Origin: an uncultured Dorea sp.
Lineage (GTDB): Bacteria; Bacillota_A; Clostridia; Lachnospirales; Lachnospiraceae
Direction: 5' to 3'
Assembly: GCA_910579015.1 (NCBI GenBank)
Contig: CAJTRO010000008.1
Coordinates: 38,994-89,159, forward strand
DNA: 50,166 nt
The notes under the pieces: generated by a model
Told to the model about the DNA's origin: nothing
The model's database searches: none
What the model saw: only the letters and a program-made list of their open reading frames with translations
Program-made: the position numbers and the translations under genes
Shown here: one piece after another, positions 23,698 through 32,537 of the stretch
Numbering within the stretch: position 1 is the first letter of the stretch
How the letters are laid out: each line of letters begins with the position of its first letter

Positions 23698-23710
23698 TGT
23701 GAAGTATACT
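23682..23710 (+). promoter_or_regulatory. divergent promoter for the CmpB-family gene
   Basis: TTGACG (23682-23687), 17 nt, TATACT (23705-23710). It shares about 16 bp with the feoAB promoter on the other strand, so the two are likely to compete for polymerase. Confidence 0.55.
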
Positions 23711-23752
23711 GTTATTTAACTGTGAATAAAAATATTTTACCGGAGGAAGAAG

Positions 23753-24694
23753 ATGCAGATATACTATTTCATTTTTTATTTTTTTATATATGGATTTCTG
23801 GGCTGGTGTACGGAAGTCGTGTTTGCCACTGTAAAGCAGAGAAGATTCGTGAACCGGGGATTTCTGAACGGGCCGATCTGTCCCGTTTACGGAGTCGGAG
23901 TCGGCATGGTGGTGATATTGCTTGAATCGGCAGAGATGACCATCGTCCCGCTGTATGTAGTCTCGACGGTACTGGTCACGGCTATAGAAGGGATAACGGG
24001 ATATCTGATGGACAGGATGTTTCATCATAAATGGTGGGATTACTCGAACCAGCCTCTGAATATCGGCGGATATGTCTGCCTGTTATTCTCCCTTGCATGG
24101 GGAGTTGCGTGTGTGATCATCGTGCGCATCATCCATCCGGTGGTCAACAGAGGAGTTGAATGGATCCCTGTCGTGCTTGGGAGTATACTTGTGTCGATAC
24201 TCGGGGCGGTGGTGTTCGTCGATCTGTGTGCGACGGTATCAGGGATCATGAAATTGAATAAGAAGCTGGATGTGATGGAGAAGATCGCCGCGGAGCTAAA
24301 GGAGATATCCGACAGCCTGGGAGAGAATATCTATGAAAATGTGATGGAGACGATGGAGTTCTCGGAAGAGACTAAGAAGCAGCTCGATACTACCGTGTCG
24401 GAGTTAAGAGAGAAGCTTGACAGCGTTTCAGAGGAGCAGAAAGGGCGCTTAGAGGAGCGGATTGACCGGGTGGAGGAGAAGATTGAGAAGAAGCTGTATC
24501 CGGAAGAGCAGAGAGCGATCATGACAGAGCTGAGGAACAAGTACGCGGATCTTAAGGGAAAGTATGCGGAGCTTGCAGGCCGGACCACGCTTGTCACCAG
24601 GCGTCTGATCGGGGCGTTTCCGAAGATGGAATCCCGGCTTCATAAGGAGATATTTAATGAAATAAGGTCGCGCGTATGGAGGCGGGGGAATTAG
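23753..24694 (+). CDS. CmpB-family (PF06541) membrane protein with coiled-coil tail
   Basis: The N-terminal half (residues 1-160) has five membrane segments and the signature GFLGWCTEVVFATVKQRRF followed by RGFLNGPICPVYGVG and WWDYSNQPLNIGGYVCL, typical of the family annotated as putative ABC transporter permease. No ABC ATPase is encoded nearby, and the family's transport role is unproven. Residues about 165-300 form a long cytoplasmic helix rich in Glu, Lys and Arg (EEQKGRLEERIDRVEEKIEKK), a probable coiled coil. ATG at 23753 follows GGAGGAAGAAG. Transcribed divergently from feoAB with overlapping promoters. Confidence 0.8.
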   Translation: MQIYYFIFYFFIYGFLGWCTEVVFATVKQRRFVNRGFLNGPICPVYGVGVGMVVILLESAEMTIVPLYVVSTVLVTAIEGITGYLMDRMFHHKWWDYSNQPLNIGGYVCLLFSLAWGVACVIIVRIIHPVVNRGVEWIPVVLGSILVSILGAVVFVDLCATVSGIMKLNKKLDVMEKIAAELKEISDSLGENIYENVMETMEFSEETKKQLDTTVSELREKLDSVSEEQKGRLEERIDRVEEKIEKKLYPEEQRAIMTELRNKYADLKGKYAELAGRTTLVTRRLIGAFPKMESRLHKEIFNEIRSRVWRRGN

Positions 24695-24746
24695 TTTTCT
24701 TATTGTCTGATGTATCAGGACCTGCGCGTTTGGATAATGAGAATCC

Positions 24747-24780
24747 TTGTAAAGCGTGGATATCTGTGGTAGAATACCAC
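24747..24780 (+). promoter_or_regulatory. leuCD promoter with palindrome over the -10
   Basis: TTGTAA (24747-24752), 17 nt, TAGAAT (24770-24775). A perfect inverted repeat, GTGGTA-GAA-TACCAC (24766-24780), straddles the -10 element and could be an operator or a small hairpin at the transcript start. Confidence 0.5.
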
Positions 24781-24819
24781 GTAAAGTAAATCAGAATAGA
24801 AGAACAGGAGGTTGTCGTT

Positions 24820-26094
24820 ATGGGAATGACAATGACGCAGAAGATTCTGGCCGCCCATGCCGGTCTTGATACCGTGTCGGCCGGGCAGTTGATAGAGGCT
24901 AAGCTTGACGTGGTTATGGCCAATGATATTACGGGGCCGATGGCGCTGCCTATATTCAGGGAGATGGCAGAAAAAGTATATGATAAGGATAAGGTGGTCC
25001 TGGTTCCGGATCATTTTACCCCGAATAAAGATATCAAGTCGGCAGAGAATTCCAAGTCTATCAGGGAGTTTGCCAGAGAACAGGGACTTACCTGGTATTT
25101 TGAGCAGGGCAAGTCCGGAGTGGAGCACGCGATCCTTCCCGAGGCGGGCGTAGTGGTCGGTGGAGAGTGTATCATTGGAGCAGATTCACATACCTGTACA
25201 TACGGGGCGCTGGGGGCATTTTCCACCGGCGTGGGCACGACGGACATTGCGACCGGGATGGCGACAGGAGAGCTGTGGTTCAAGGTTCCAAGTGCAATAA
25301 AGTTCGTTCTGACAGGTAAGCCGGGCGCTTATGTCAGCGGTAAGGATATCATCATCCATATCATCGGAAGGATCGGTGTGGACGGAGCGCTCTATAAGTC
25401 AATGGAATTTACGGGGGACGGTATTGCGAACCTTTCCATGGACGACCGTTTCACCATGGCGAATATGGCGATCGAGGCTGGAGCCAAGAACGGGATCTTC
25501 CCGGTGGATGAAAAGGCTCAGGCATATATGAAGGAGCATTCCAGGAAGCAGTATAAGATCTATGAGGCGGACGCAGACGCCGAGTATGATGAAGTGATTG
25601 AGATCGATCTGTCAGAGGTCCGCCCGACGGTTGCATTTCCGCATCTCCCGGGCAACGCAAAGACCATAGATGAGATCGAGGCGATGGAGCCGGTCAAGAT
25701 CGATCAGGTTGTGATCGGATCGTGTACCAACGGCCGTATGGAGGATATGCGTAAGGCGGCGGCTATCCTGAAGGGGCAGACGGTGCATCCGGACGTGCGC
25801 GTGATGGTCATCCCTGCGACGCAGAAGATCTATAAGCAGTGTATCGCGGAAGGACTTCTCGATATCTTTGTGGACGCGGGATGCGCGGTGAATACGCCGA
25901 GCTGCGGACCGTGTATGGGAGGACATATGGGAGTTATGGCGGCAGGAGAGAGATGTGTGTCCACGACGAACCGTAATTTCGTAGGACGTATGGGACATGT
26001 TGATTCACTGATCTATCTTGCGTCGCCGGAGGTGGCGGCGGCAAGCGCGATCGCCGGATATATTGCGAATCCAGAGAAAGCAGGTGGAAGATAA
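24820..26094 (+). CDS. leuC: 3-isopropylmalate dehydratase large subunit (LeuC-type aconitase family)
   Basis: The 424-residue protein is the short, homoaconitase-like class of LeuC. The three cysteines for the [4Fe-4S] cluster are Cys302 (GSCTNGR), Cys362 and Cys365 (PSCGPCMGG). Other motifs: VLVPDHFTPN, GADSHTCTYGALGAFSTGVG and FVGRMGHVDSLIYLASPEVA. With LeuD it isomerises 2- and 3-isopropylmalate for leucine synthesis. Because leuA and leuB are not adjacent, related activities (citramalate or homoaconitate isomerisation) cannot be excluded by eye. ATG at 24820 follows CAGGAGGTTGTCGTT. The stop shares a base with the leuD start (TAATG). Confidence 0.92.
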   Translation: MGMTMTQKILAAHAGLDTVSAGQLIEAKLDVVMANDITGPMALPIFREMAEKVYDKDKVVLVPDHFTPNKDIKSAENSKSIREFAREQGLTWYFEQGKSGVEHAILPEAGVVVGGECIIGADSHTCTYGALGAFSTGVGTTDIATGMATGELWFKVPSAIKFVLTGKPGAYVSGKDIIIHIIGRIGVDGALYKSMEFTGDGIANLSMDDRFTMANMAIEAGAKNGIFPVDEKAQAYMKEHSRKQYKIYEADADAEYDEVIEIDLSEVRPTVAFPHLPGNAKTIDEIEAMEPVKIDQVVIGSCTNGRMEDMRKAAAILKGQTVHPDVRVMVIPATQKIYKQCIAEGLLDIFVDAGCAVNTPSCGPCMGGHMGVMAAGERCVSTTNRNFVGRMGHVDSLIYLASPEVAAASAIAGYIANPEKAGGR

Positions 26095-26600
26095 TGAGAG
26101 CGACAGGACATGTGTTTAAGTATGGAGATAATGTAGATACGGATGTGATCATCCCGGCAAGATACCTGAATTCCTTTGACGCCCAGGAGCTGGCAAGCCA
26201 TGCCATGGCTGATATCGATCCGGAATTTGTGAACAAGGTAAAGCCGGGAGACTTAATTGTGGCCAATAAGAACTTCGGATGCGGATCGTCCAGGGAACAT
26301 GCGCCTCTTTGCCTTAAGACGGCGGGAGTAAGCTGTGTGATCGCAGAGACATTTGCCCGGATCTTCTATAGAAATGCAATCAATATCGGACTGCCGATTA
26401 TCGAATGTCCGGAGGCGGCGAAGGGGATCGAGGCCGGAGACGAGGTTGAGGTCGATTTTGACAGCGGAAGGATCTATAACCGCACGAAGGGCACCGAATT
26501 CCAGGGACAGCCGTTCCCTGAGTTCATGCAGAAGCTGATTGCGGCAGGCGGGCTGGTGAAGTATACGAACAGTAAGAAGCAGGAGGCACCTGCACAGTAA
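26094..26600 (+). CDS. leuD: 3-isopropylmalate dehydratase small subunit
   Basis: The 168-residue swivel-domain subunit has YGDNVDTDVIIPARYLNSFD near the start (the substrate-specificity loop follows PARYL) and NKNFGCGSSREHAPLCLK in the middle. It pairs with LeuC. The genes are joined as TAATG, with AGGTGGAAG as ribosome binding site. Length is usual for this short class. Confidence 0.93.
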   Translation: MRATGHVFKYGDNVDTDVIIPARYLNSFDAQELASHAMADIDPEFVNKVKPGDLIVANKNFGCGSSREHAPLCLKTAGVSCVIAETFARIFYRNAINIGLPIIECPEAAKGIEAGDEVEVDFDSGRIYNRTKGTEFQGQPFPEFMQKLIAAGGLVKYTNSKKQEAPAQ

Positions 26601-26678
26601 TGTGATCATGTATTCTGCCGTACAGCCGGACGGATGTCAGGAAAGACGGCCAGGGAAAGTATTTGGAGGGAGAAGAGG

Positions 26679-28160
26679 ATGGATTTGTGGTATAAGAGTA
26701 CGAGAGATTCAGGGCTTAAGGTGCGTGCGTCGGAGGCGGTCCTTAAGGGACTGGCTCCTGACGGAGGACTCTTCGTGCCGGATAAGCTTCCGGTTCTGGA
26801 TGTGTCCATGGAAGAGCTTAAGGATATGTCCTATCAGGAGACGGCGTATGCTGTGATGAAGCAGTTTTTGACAGATTTCACGGAAGAGGAATTAAAGAAT
26901 TGTATCAGCCGGGCGTATGACGAGAAGTTCGATACAGAGGAGATCGCGCCTCTGGCGAAGGTGGACGGCACATATTTTCTGGAATTGTTCCACGGGGCTA
27001 CGATTGCGTTCAAGGATATGGCATTGTCGATCCTGCCGCATCTCATGACGACATCGGCGAAGAAGAACCATGTGGAGAATGAGATCGTGATCCTGACGGC
27101 AACCTCAGGGGATACCGGTAAGGCGGCGCTGGCAGGATTTGCAGACGCGGCGGGTACAAGGATCATAGTCTTCTATCCAAAGAACGGCGTCAGTAAGGTT
27201 CAGGAGCTTCAGATGGTCACCCAGACAGGAAGTAATGTGAACGTGGTGGCGATCCATGGGAATTTTGACGATGCACAGAGCGGTGTGAAGGCGATATTTG
27301 AAGATCAGGAGATGGCAAGAGAGCTTGAGGCAAAGGGATACCAGTTTTCTTCTGCTAATTCTATCAATATCGGGCGCCTCATCCCGCAGGTGGTTTATTA
27401 TGTCTATGCCTACGCAAAGCTTCTGGCGAATGAGGAGATCACGGACGGGGAAGAGATCAATGTAGTTGTTCCCACCGGCAATTTCGGCAACATTCTGGCG
27501 GCCTATTATGCCAGGCAGATGGGAGTGCCGATCGCGAAGCTGATCTGTGCGTCCAATGAGAACAAGGTGCTGTTTGATTTCTTCAGGACGGGTACATATG
27601 ACAGAAACCGTGAGTTTGTACTGACTTCTTCTCCATCCATGGACATCCTGATTTCCAGTAACCTGGAACGTCTGATCTATCTGGCGTCCGGTGAGGATTC
27701 TGACAGGACGAAGGAACTGATGGAGGGGCTTAAGAGTGGCGGCAGCTATACGGTCACAGATGAGATGCAGGCGAAGCTGGCTGATTTTGTGCCGGGATTT
27801 GCGTCAGAAGAAGAGACGGCAGAATGTATCAGGAGTACGTTCGAAAGGACGGGATACGTTCTGGACACCCACACGGCGGTGGCGGCGCATGTCTGCGGAC
27901 AGTATCAGAGCAGGAATGAGGATTCGAGGAAATGCCTGGTTGCGTCGACGGCCAGTCCGTATAAGTTTGCCAGAAGCGTTATGACGGCGATTGACAGTAA
28001 GTACGAAGCTTCCGATGATTTTGCACTGCTTGAGGAGCTGAGAGCGGTATCCGGTGTCAAGATGCCGAAGGCTGTTCAGGAGATCCTGGACGCGAAAGTG
28101 CTCCATACTCTGGAATGTGATGTGGACCAGATGAAGCAGATCGTAAGAGATTTGCTGTAA
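26679..28160 (+). CDS. thrC: threonine synthase
   Basis: Converts O-phosphohomoserine to threonine with PLP. ATG at 26679 follows TTGGAGGGAGAAGAGG and gives the normal N-terminus MDLWYKSTRDSGLKVRASEA; an earlier ATG at 26634 has no site. The 493-residue protein has APDGGLFVPDKLP, the PLP lysine in ELFHGATIAFKDMALS (Lys112), TATSGDTGKAALAGF, SANSINIGRLIPQVVYY and VPTGNFGNILAAYYA (glycine-rich phosphate loop). It lies 78 bp behind leuD with no terminator between, so it may be co-transcribed. A separate promoter and RNA gene follow. Confidence 0.95.
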   Translation: MDLWYKSTRDSGLKVRASEAVLKGLAPDGGLFVPDKLPVLDVSMEELKDMSYQETAYAVMKQFLTDFTEEELKNCISRAYDEKFDTEEIAPLAKVDGTYFLELFHGATIAFKDMALSILPHLMTTSAKKNHVENEIVILTATSGDTGKAALAGFADAAGTRIIVFYPKNGVSKVQELQMVTQTGSNVNVVAIHGNFDDAQSGVKAIFEDQEMARELEAKGYQFSSANSINIGRLIPQVVYYVYAYAKLLANEEITDGEEINVVVPTGNFGNILAAYYARQMGVPIAKLICASNENKVLFDFFRTGTYDRNREFVLTSSPSMDILISSNLERLIYLASGEDSDRTKELMEGLKSGGSYTVTDEMQAKLADFVPGFASEEETAECIRSTFERTGYVLDTHTAVAAHVCGQYQSRNEDSRKCLVASTASPYKFARSVMTAIDSKYEASDDFALLEELRAVSGVKMPKAVQEILDAKVLHTLECDVDQMKQIVRDLL

Positions 28161-28193
28161 AAATTTTACTTTTAGATATTTCTGTAATTGTTA

Positions 28194-28222
28194 TTGAAAA
28201 ACGTGAGATAATAGAGTATAAT
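28194..28222 (+). promoter_or_regulatory. strong promoter of the 6S-like RNA
   Basis: TTGAAA (28194-28199), 17 nt, consensus TATAAT (28217-28222). Transcription should start near 28229. No start codon with a ribosome binding site follows before the terminator. Confidence 0.65.
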
Positions 28223-28228
28223 AGATTT

Positions 28229-28452
28229 CAGGAAACCTGGGGTGCTCGATACTCTTGTAATTTTGAACCTACAAAACTTTAAACGGGACTCTTATATCTC
28301 CGTAATATGCCAGGCCTCCAAGTTATGCAGTGGAAGGCAGAAAAGCGGATGCGGACACCCACCTAGCATATGCTAGGAGTCAAAATACAGGAACCGGCAT
28401 TTTGGGGGAGCTACAAATGATAAAAGGCAGTCTTTAAGGACTGTCTTTTTTT
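28229..28452 (+). ncRNA. ssrS: probable 6S RNA
   Basis: A non-coding stretch of about 220 nt bounded by a near-consensus promoter and a strong terminator. Long paired segments are visible, for example CCTAGCATATGCTAGG near 28361 (self-complementary arms) and CTTCCA/TGGAAG-type pairs in the central part (GGCCTCC at 28313 with GGAAGGC at 28331). The sequence, including GGTGCTCGATACTCTTGTAA near the 5' end and CGGACACCCACCTAG towards the 3' end, resembles 6S RNAs that I remember from Lachnospiraceae. 6S RNA binds sigma-A polymerase in slow growth. The assignment is from memory, without a covariance search; another structured RNA is the alternative. Confidence 0.6.
28423..28452 (+). terminator. 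terminator of the 6S-like RNA
   Basis: An 11-bp stem with two G-T pairs (28423-28433 with 28438-28448), TTAA loop, and a run of seven T at 28446-28452. Confidence 0.85.
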
Positions 28453-28541
28453 GTACTCTATGGTCAACATATATGGGGAACATGTCAAAATAATATCATT
28501 TTTTATATGGAATAGTGTTAGAATATTCAAGTTAAATATAC

Positions 28542-28586
28542 TATAATGTAGTTGTGTGATACGGAGCCGGCGGGGGCAGACCGCCG
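28542..28586 (+). promoter_or_regulatory. -10 element and leader hairpin ahead of the GH31 gene
   Basis: TATAAT at 28542-28547 has only a weak -35 (TTAGAA at 28518-28523, 18 nt). The leader carries a GC-only 6-bp hairpin, CGGCGG (28568-28573) with CCGCCG (28581-28586), 35 bp before the start codon. Confidence 0.4.
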
Positions 28587-28620
28587 CTGGCAGGCAGGTT
28601 AGAAAAGGAGGCAGATCATA

Positions 28621-30615
28621 ATGGTGAGAAAATATGTATACGGGGAGCCATTTGAGACAGAAGCGGTTGTAGAGAAGATAAAAGCAGAGCAGGGGACGGA
28701 AGATACAGGGTTTGGCAGGATTTCCCTGAAAAATGGATTCACATTTTCCTGCCAGATGGCTTTGGACGATATTGTCTATGGGCTGGGCGAGGCGAACAGA
28801 GGGATCAATAAGAGAGGATACTGCTATATCAGTGACTGCTCTGACGATCCTAACCATACGGAGGACAAGCGGTCACTGTACGGGGCGCATAATTTTATAG
28901 TCATTTCCGGAGAGAAGAATGTCGGATTGTTCTTTGACTATCCGGCAAAGATCGTATTTGACATCGGGTATACGAGGTCTGATATCTTAGCGGTAAGCTG
29001 TGAGGAAGCCGATCTGTATCTGTATGTGATCGAGGGAGAGTCGCCTCTCGATATCGTGAAGCAGTTCCGTAAGCTGACCGGCAGAAGCTATATCCCGCCG
29101 AAGTTTGCGTTCGGATTCGGGCAGAGCCGCTGGGGATATAAGACAAAAGAGGATTACCGTAAGGTGGCAAAGGGATACCGCAAGAACAACATTCCGATGG
29201 ATATGATCTATATGGATATTGACTATATGCAGGATTTCAAGGATTTCACACTGAATGAAGAGAATTTTGACAATTTCCCGGAATTTGTACAGGAGATGCG
29301 TAAGGAAGGGATCCGTTTGATTCCGATCATTGATGCGGGCGTGAAGGTGGAAGAAGGCTATCCTGTCTATGAGGAAGGCGTGGAGAAGGGATATTTCTGC
29401 AAGCGGGAGGACGGCAGTGAATTTGTGGCCGCAGTATGGCCGGGATATACACATTTCCCGGACGTACTGAATAAGGATGCGCGGAAATGGTTCGGCGGCA
29501 AGTATCGTTTCCTGATAGACCAGGGCATCGAAGGATTCTGGAATGATATGAACGAGCCGGCAATCTTCTATTCACAGGAAGGAATGGAAGCGCTCATGGA
29601 AACGCTCCGCGGATATGTTGAGAAGGGCGTGGAGGCGATCCCGATCTGGGAGCTTGATAAGGTCCAGGGACTGTCCAATTCTCCAGACGATTATAAGAGG
29701 TTCTACCACTGTGTAGACGGGAAAAAGGTGCGCCACGATAAGGTGCACAATCTCTACGGCTGTAATATGACAAGGGCGGCGGGCGAGGCATTTGAAGAGA
29801 TCGTGCCGGATAAAAGGCTTCTGATGTTTTCGCGTTCTTCCTATATAGGAATGCACCGTTACGGCGGGATCTGGACGGGCGATAACAAGTCCTGGTGGTC
29901 CCATATATTGCTGAACCTTAAGATGATGCCGTCCCTGAATATGTGCGGGTTCCTGTATACAGGCGCGGATCTTGGAGGATTCGGCGCGGATGCGACCAGA
30001 GACCTGGTGCTTCGCTGGATGGCGCTCGGAGTATTTACTCCCCTCATGCGGAATCATTCGGCGCTTGGGACAAGGGAGCAGGAGGTGTATCAGTTTGAGC
30101 GGGTAGAGGATTTCCGTGGTATCATTGAGACCAGGTATCGTCTGGTGCCTTATCTGTACAGTGAGTATATGAAGGCGGCGCTGAATGACGACATGTATTT
30201 CCGGCCGATGGCTTTCGTGTATCCAGAGGATTCCTTTGCGGCAAATGTGGAGGATCAGGTGATGCTTGGAGACGAAGCGATGATTGCTCCGGTATACACA
30301 CAGAATGCGAAGGGAAGGTATGTCTATCTGCCGGAGAGGATGCTGTTCGTGAAGTTTACCGGGGAGGGCGGTTATACCCAGGAAGTTCTTGAGAAGGGAC
30401 ATCATTATGTAGAAGTGGCGCTTAATGAGGTTCCGCTGTTTATCCGGGAAGGAAAGTGTATTCCGCTCGTGAAGCCGGCAAGGTGTGTGGAAGAGCTGGA
30501 TACAAGCCATCCGGAGATGGTCGGATTCGAGGGCGCTGAGTATGTGTTGTACGAGGATGACGGAGTTTCTAAGGATTATGAGAAGGCAGAGAATTACAGG
30601 AAACTGAAGAGATGA
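28621..30615 (+). CDS. glycoside hydrolase family 31 alpha-glucosidase
   Basis: The 664-residue protein has the GH31 order: N-terminal beta-sandwich (GLGEANRGINKRGYCYISD), then the catalytic barrel with GFGQSRWGYKTKEDYRKVA, MDIDYMQDFKDFTLNEENF, GFWNDMNEPAIF (nucleophile Asp309), GIWTGDNKSWW (acid/base Asp421) and GADLGGFGADATRDLVLRWM. The N-terminal domain is compact and the C-terminus short, as in cytoplasmic clostridial enzymes. No signal peptide, so it acts inside the cell, most likely releasing glucose from alpha-glucosides or isomaltooligosaccharides. ATG at 28621 follows AAAAGGAGGCAG. No sugar transporter is adjacent. Confidence 0.93.
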   Translation: MVRKYVYGEPFETEAVVEKIKAEQGTEDTGFGRISLKNGFTFSCQMALDDIVYGLGEANRGINKRGYCYISDCSDDPNHTEDKRSLYGAHNFIVISGEKNVGLFFDYPAKIVFDIGYTRSDILAVSCEEADLYLYVIEGESPLDIVKQFRKLTGRSYIPPKFAFGFGQSRWGYKTKEDYRKVAKGYRKNNIPMDMIYMDIDYMQDFKDFTLNEENFDNFPEFVQEMRKEGIRLIPIIDAGVKVEEGYPVYEEGVEKGYFCKREDGSEFVAAVWPGYTHFPDVLNKDARKWFGGKYRFLIDQGIEGFWNDMNEPAIFYSQEGMEALMETLRGYVEKGVEAIPIWELDKVQGLSNSPDDYKRFYHCVDGKKVRHDKVHNLYGCNMTRAAGEAFEEIVPDKRLLMFSRSSYIGMHRYGGIWTGDNKSWWSHILLNLKMMPSLNMCGFLYTGADLGGFGADATRDLVLRWMALGVFTPLMRNHSALGTREQEVYQFERVEDFRGIIETRYRLVPYLYSEYMKAALNDDMYFRPMAFVYPEDSFAANVEDQVMLGDEAMIAPVYTQNAKGRYVYLPERMLFVKFTGEGGYTQEVLEKGHHYVEVALNEVPLFIREGKCIPLVKPARCVEELDTSHPEMVGFEGAEYVLYEDDGVSKDYEKAENYRKLKR

Positions 30616-30965
30616 ATGTGAGGATGGAGAAGGTATTAAGCTGAGAGATACGTTCCGGGATCCGCAGGAGGAATAAAAAGGGGCCGTTGGGAAACGACAT
30701 TTTCATAGAATACATAGATTATTTCGCAAACAGTGAGTGTCTATGCTGTGGAAATAAAGAATTTTCCGACGGCATCTTTTTAAACAGAACATTTATTATA
30801 TCTATCTAAGATTCGTGGATCAATATCTGATCTGCTTGAGTTTCCGCAGATTTATCTGTAGAACTCTAATTTTCTTATTCTTATTTATTATAAGTAACCT
30901 CCCTCAAATGGATGAAATAGAAGGAAAAATAAAGAAAAATAAAGAAAGATAAAGGAGAAAAGATT
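30616..30965 (+). other. 350-bp intergenic stretch with nested hairpin
   Basis: The left half holds the long-range stem described separately (30683-30773). The right half is AT-rich; a possible promoter TTGAGT (30837-30842), 17 nt, TAGAAC (30860-30865) precedes the peptide-binding lipoprotein gene. No open frame with a ribosome binding site is seen apart from the AAAGGAGAAAAG site serving the gene at 30966. Confidence 0.45.
30683..30780 (+). terminator. nested stem-loop ending in T-run after the GH31 gene
   Basis: GCCGTTGGGAAA (30683-30694) pairs over 12 bp with TTTTCCGACGGC (30762-30773), allowing two G-T pairs, and is followed by ATCTTTTTAAAC. The 67-nt interior has its own possible stem, CATAGA (30713-30718) with TCTATG (30740-30745). 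The closing stem plus T-run suggests a terminator; the large structured loop is unusual. Confidence 0.55.
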
Positions 30966-32504
30966 ATGAAGAGAACCAAACGAGCAGTCAGTCTCATACT
31001 GACAGGCGTTCTTGCTGTTTCCCTGCTTGCAGGATGCGGCGGCGCAAAAGAGGAGGACGCGGCAAAAAAGGACACGCTTACAGTGGCAATTACCGGAGAT
31101 CCGCCGACGCTGGATCCACATTCTTCTTCCACGTCAAGCAGTGTGAATAACTTGAATCCGGTTTACGAAACACTGGTCAGATACGATGAAGACGGAGAAA
31201 TCGTTCCCTGTCTGGCGACGGAGTGGGAGAGGCTTGACGATCTGACCTGGCAGTTTAAGCTCAGGGATGACGTTAAGTTCCATAACGGAGAGAAGATGAC
31301 GGCAGATGACGTCCTGTTCAGCTTCAAGCGTGCGACCGGCCCGGACGGCGCCAAGGTGGCATATATCATGGCCGCGATCGATTCTGAGAACTGTAAGGTA
31401 GTGGACGATAATACGATCATTATCGCGACACACGAGCCGTTCTCACCGCTTGTCGGCTATCTTCCGTATATCGGAGCCGTAGTGGTAAGCGAGAAGGAAT
31501 TTACAGAGAATCCGGAAGAAGCGGCCTTAAATCCGGTAGGTACAGGCCCGTTCAAGTTCGTAGAGTGGAAGAAGAACGACAGATGTACCTATGAGAGAAA
31601 CGAGGATTACTGGGGAGAAAAGCCGGCTTATAAGAACCTCGTCATCAGGACCATCGTTGAGGCCAACAGCCGTGTGATCGAGCTTGAGTCGGGAAACATC
31701 GATATTGCATTTGAGATTCCGGCGAATGACGTCGAGAGACTGGAGCAGAACAAGGATACAGAGATTGTGAAGCGGCTGAGTACGGTTGTCGAGTATCTCG
31801 ACATGAACGTGACGAAGAAGCCGTTAGACGACGTAAGGGTGAGACAGGCCATTGATTATGCCATTGATGAGGAAGCCATCGTCCAGTCTGTTTACCGTGG
31901 AAATGCGGAGTACTGCGCGACGACCGTCACACCGAACATGAATTATTATGATGATTCAGACACGGAATGCAGATTTGATGTGGATAAAGCCAAGGCACTT
32001 TTAAAGGAAGCCGGTGTTTCTGATCTGAAATTAACGCTCACCTGTGCTGAGAACGCGAACCGTCTGAATGCGGCGACGATCATACAGAACATGCTGGCAG
32101 AGGTAGGGATCACGGTTGAGATCCAGAGCTATGAGTCAGGAACCTTCTATGACATGGTTGACGCCGGAGAAACAGAGCTGTTTATCGTAGGCTTTGGCGC
32201 GGTTGGTTTCCCGGAGCCGGATAACAATATCTACGGACCATACCACAGCAAGCAGATTCCGACCAATAATATGGGCTTCTACAGCGATCCCGAGCTGGAT
32301 GCGATGCTGGACGCACAGCGTGCAACGGATGACGGCCCAGAGAGAGAGAAGATCATCAAGGATATCCAGAAATATCTGCGTGAGAACCTTCCGGTTATCC
32401 CCTATGCAAATTCACAGCAGGTACTTGGGATCAGAAGCAATGTCAAAGGCTTTACACCAACGCCGGCGGCAAGCCATTTCTTCGAGAAAGTATATTTTGA
32501 ATAA
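30966..32504 (+). CDS. oligopeptide-type ABC transporter substrate-binding lipoprotein (SBP_bac_5)
   Basis: The 512-residue protein starts with a lipoprotein signal (SLILTGVLAVSLLAGCGG, lipobox LAGC). It continues with family 5 solute-binding signatures: TLTVAITGDPPTLDPHSSS, VYETLVRYDEDGEIVPCLAT, WQFKLRDDVKFHNGEKMTADDV and NPVGTGPFKFVEWKKND. Such proteins capture peptides or similar ligands outside the membrane and deliver them to an ABC importer. No permease or ATPase genes are adjacent, so it must use a distant transporter. Its neighbours, two amidohydrolases, start 112 bp downstream beyond a strong terminator; the ligand could be their substrate, which is inference. ATG at 30966 follows AAAGGAGAAAAG. 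Confidence 0.92.
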   Translation: MKRTKRAVSLILTGVLAVSLLAGCGGAKEEDAAKKDTLTVAITGDPPTLDPHSSSTSSSVNNLNPVYETLVRYDEDGEIVPCLATEWERLDDLTWQFKLRDDVKFHNGEKMTADDVLFSFKRATGPDGAKVAYIMAAIDSENCKVVDDNTIIIATHEPFSPLVGYLPYIGAVVVSEKEFTENPEEAALNPVGTGPFKFVEWKKNDRCTYERNEDYWGEKPAYKNLVIRTIVEANSRVIELESGNIDIAFEIPANDVERLEQNKDTEIVKRLSTVVEYLDMNVTKKPLDDVRVRQAIDYAIDEEAIVQSVYRGNAEYCATTVTPNMNYYDDSDTECRFDVDKAKALLKEAGVSDLKLTLTCAENANRLNAATIIQNMLAEVGITVEIQSYESGTFYDMVDAGETELFIVGFGAVGFPEPDNNIYGPYHSKQIPTNNMGFYSDPELDAMLDAQRATDDGPEREKIIKDIQKYLRENLPVIPYANSQQVLGIRSNVKGFTPTPAASHFFEKVYFE

Positions 32505-32537
32505 AAGTAAATAGAATTGTATAGCTGGTAAGATACA

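Noticed and set aside
24695..24819. T-box or amino-acid leader before leuC
   Set aside because: No GGGTGGNACCGCG-type T-box sequence, leader peptide or long alternating hairpins are visible.
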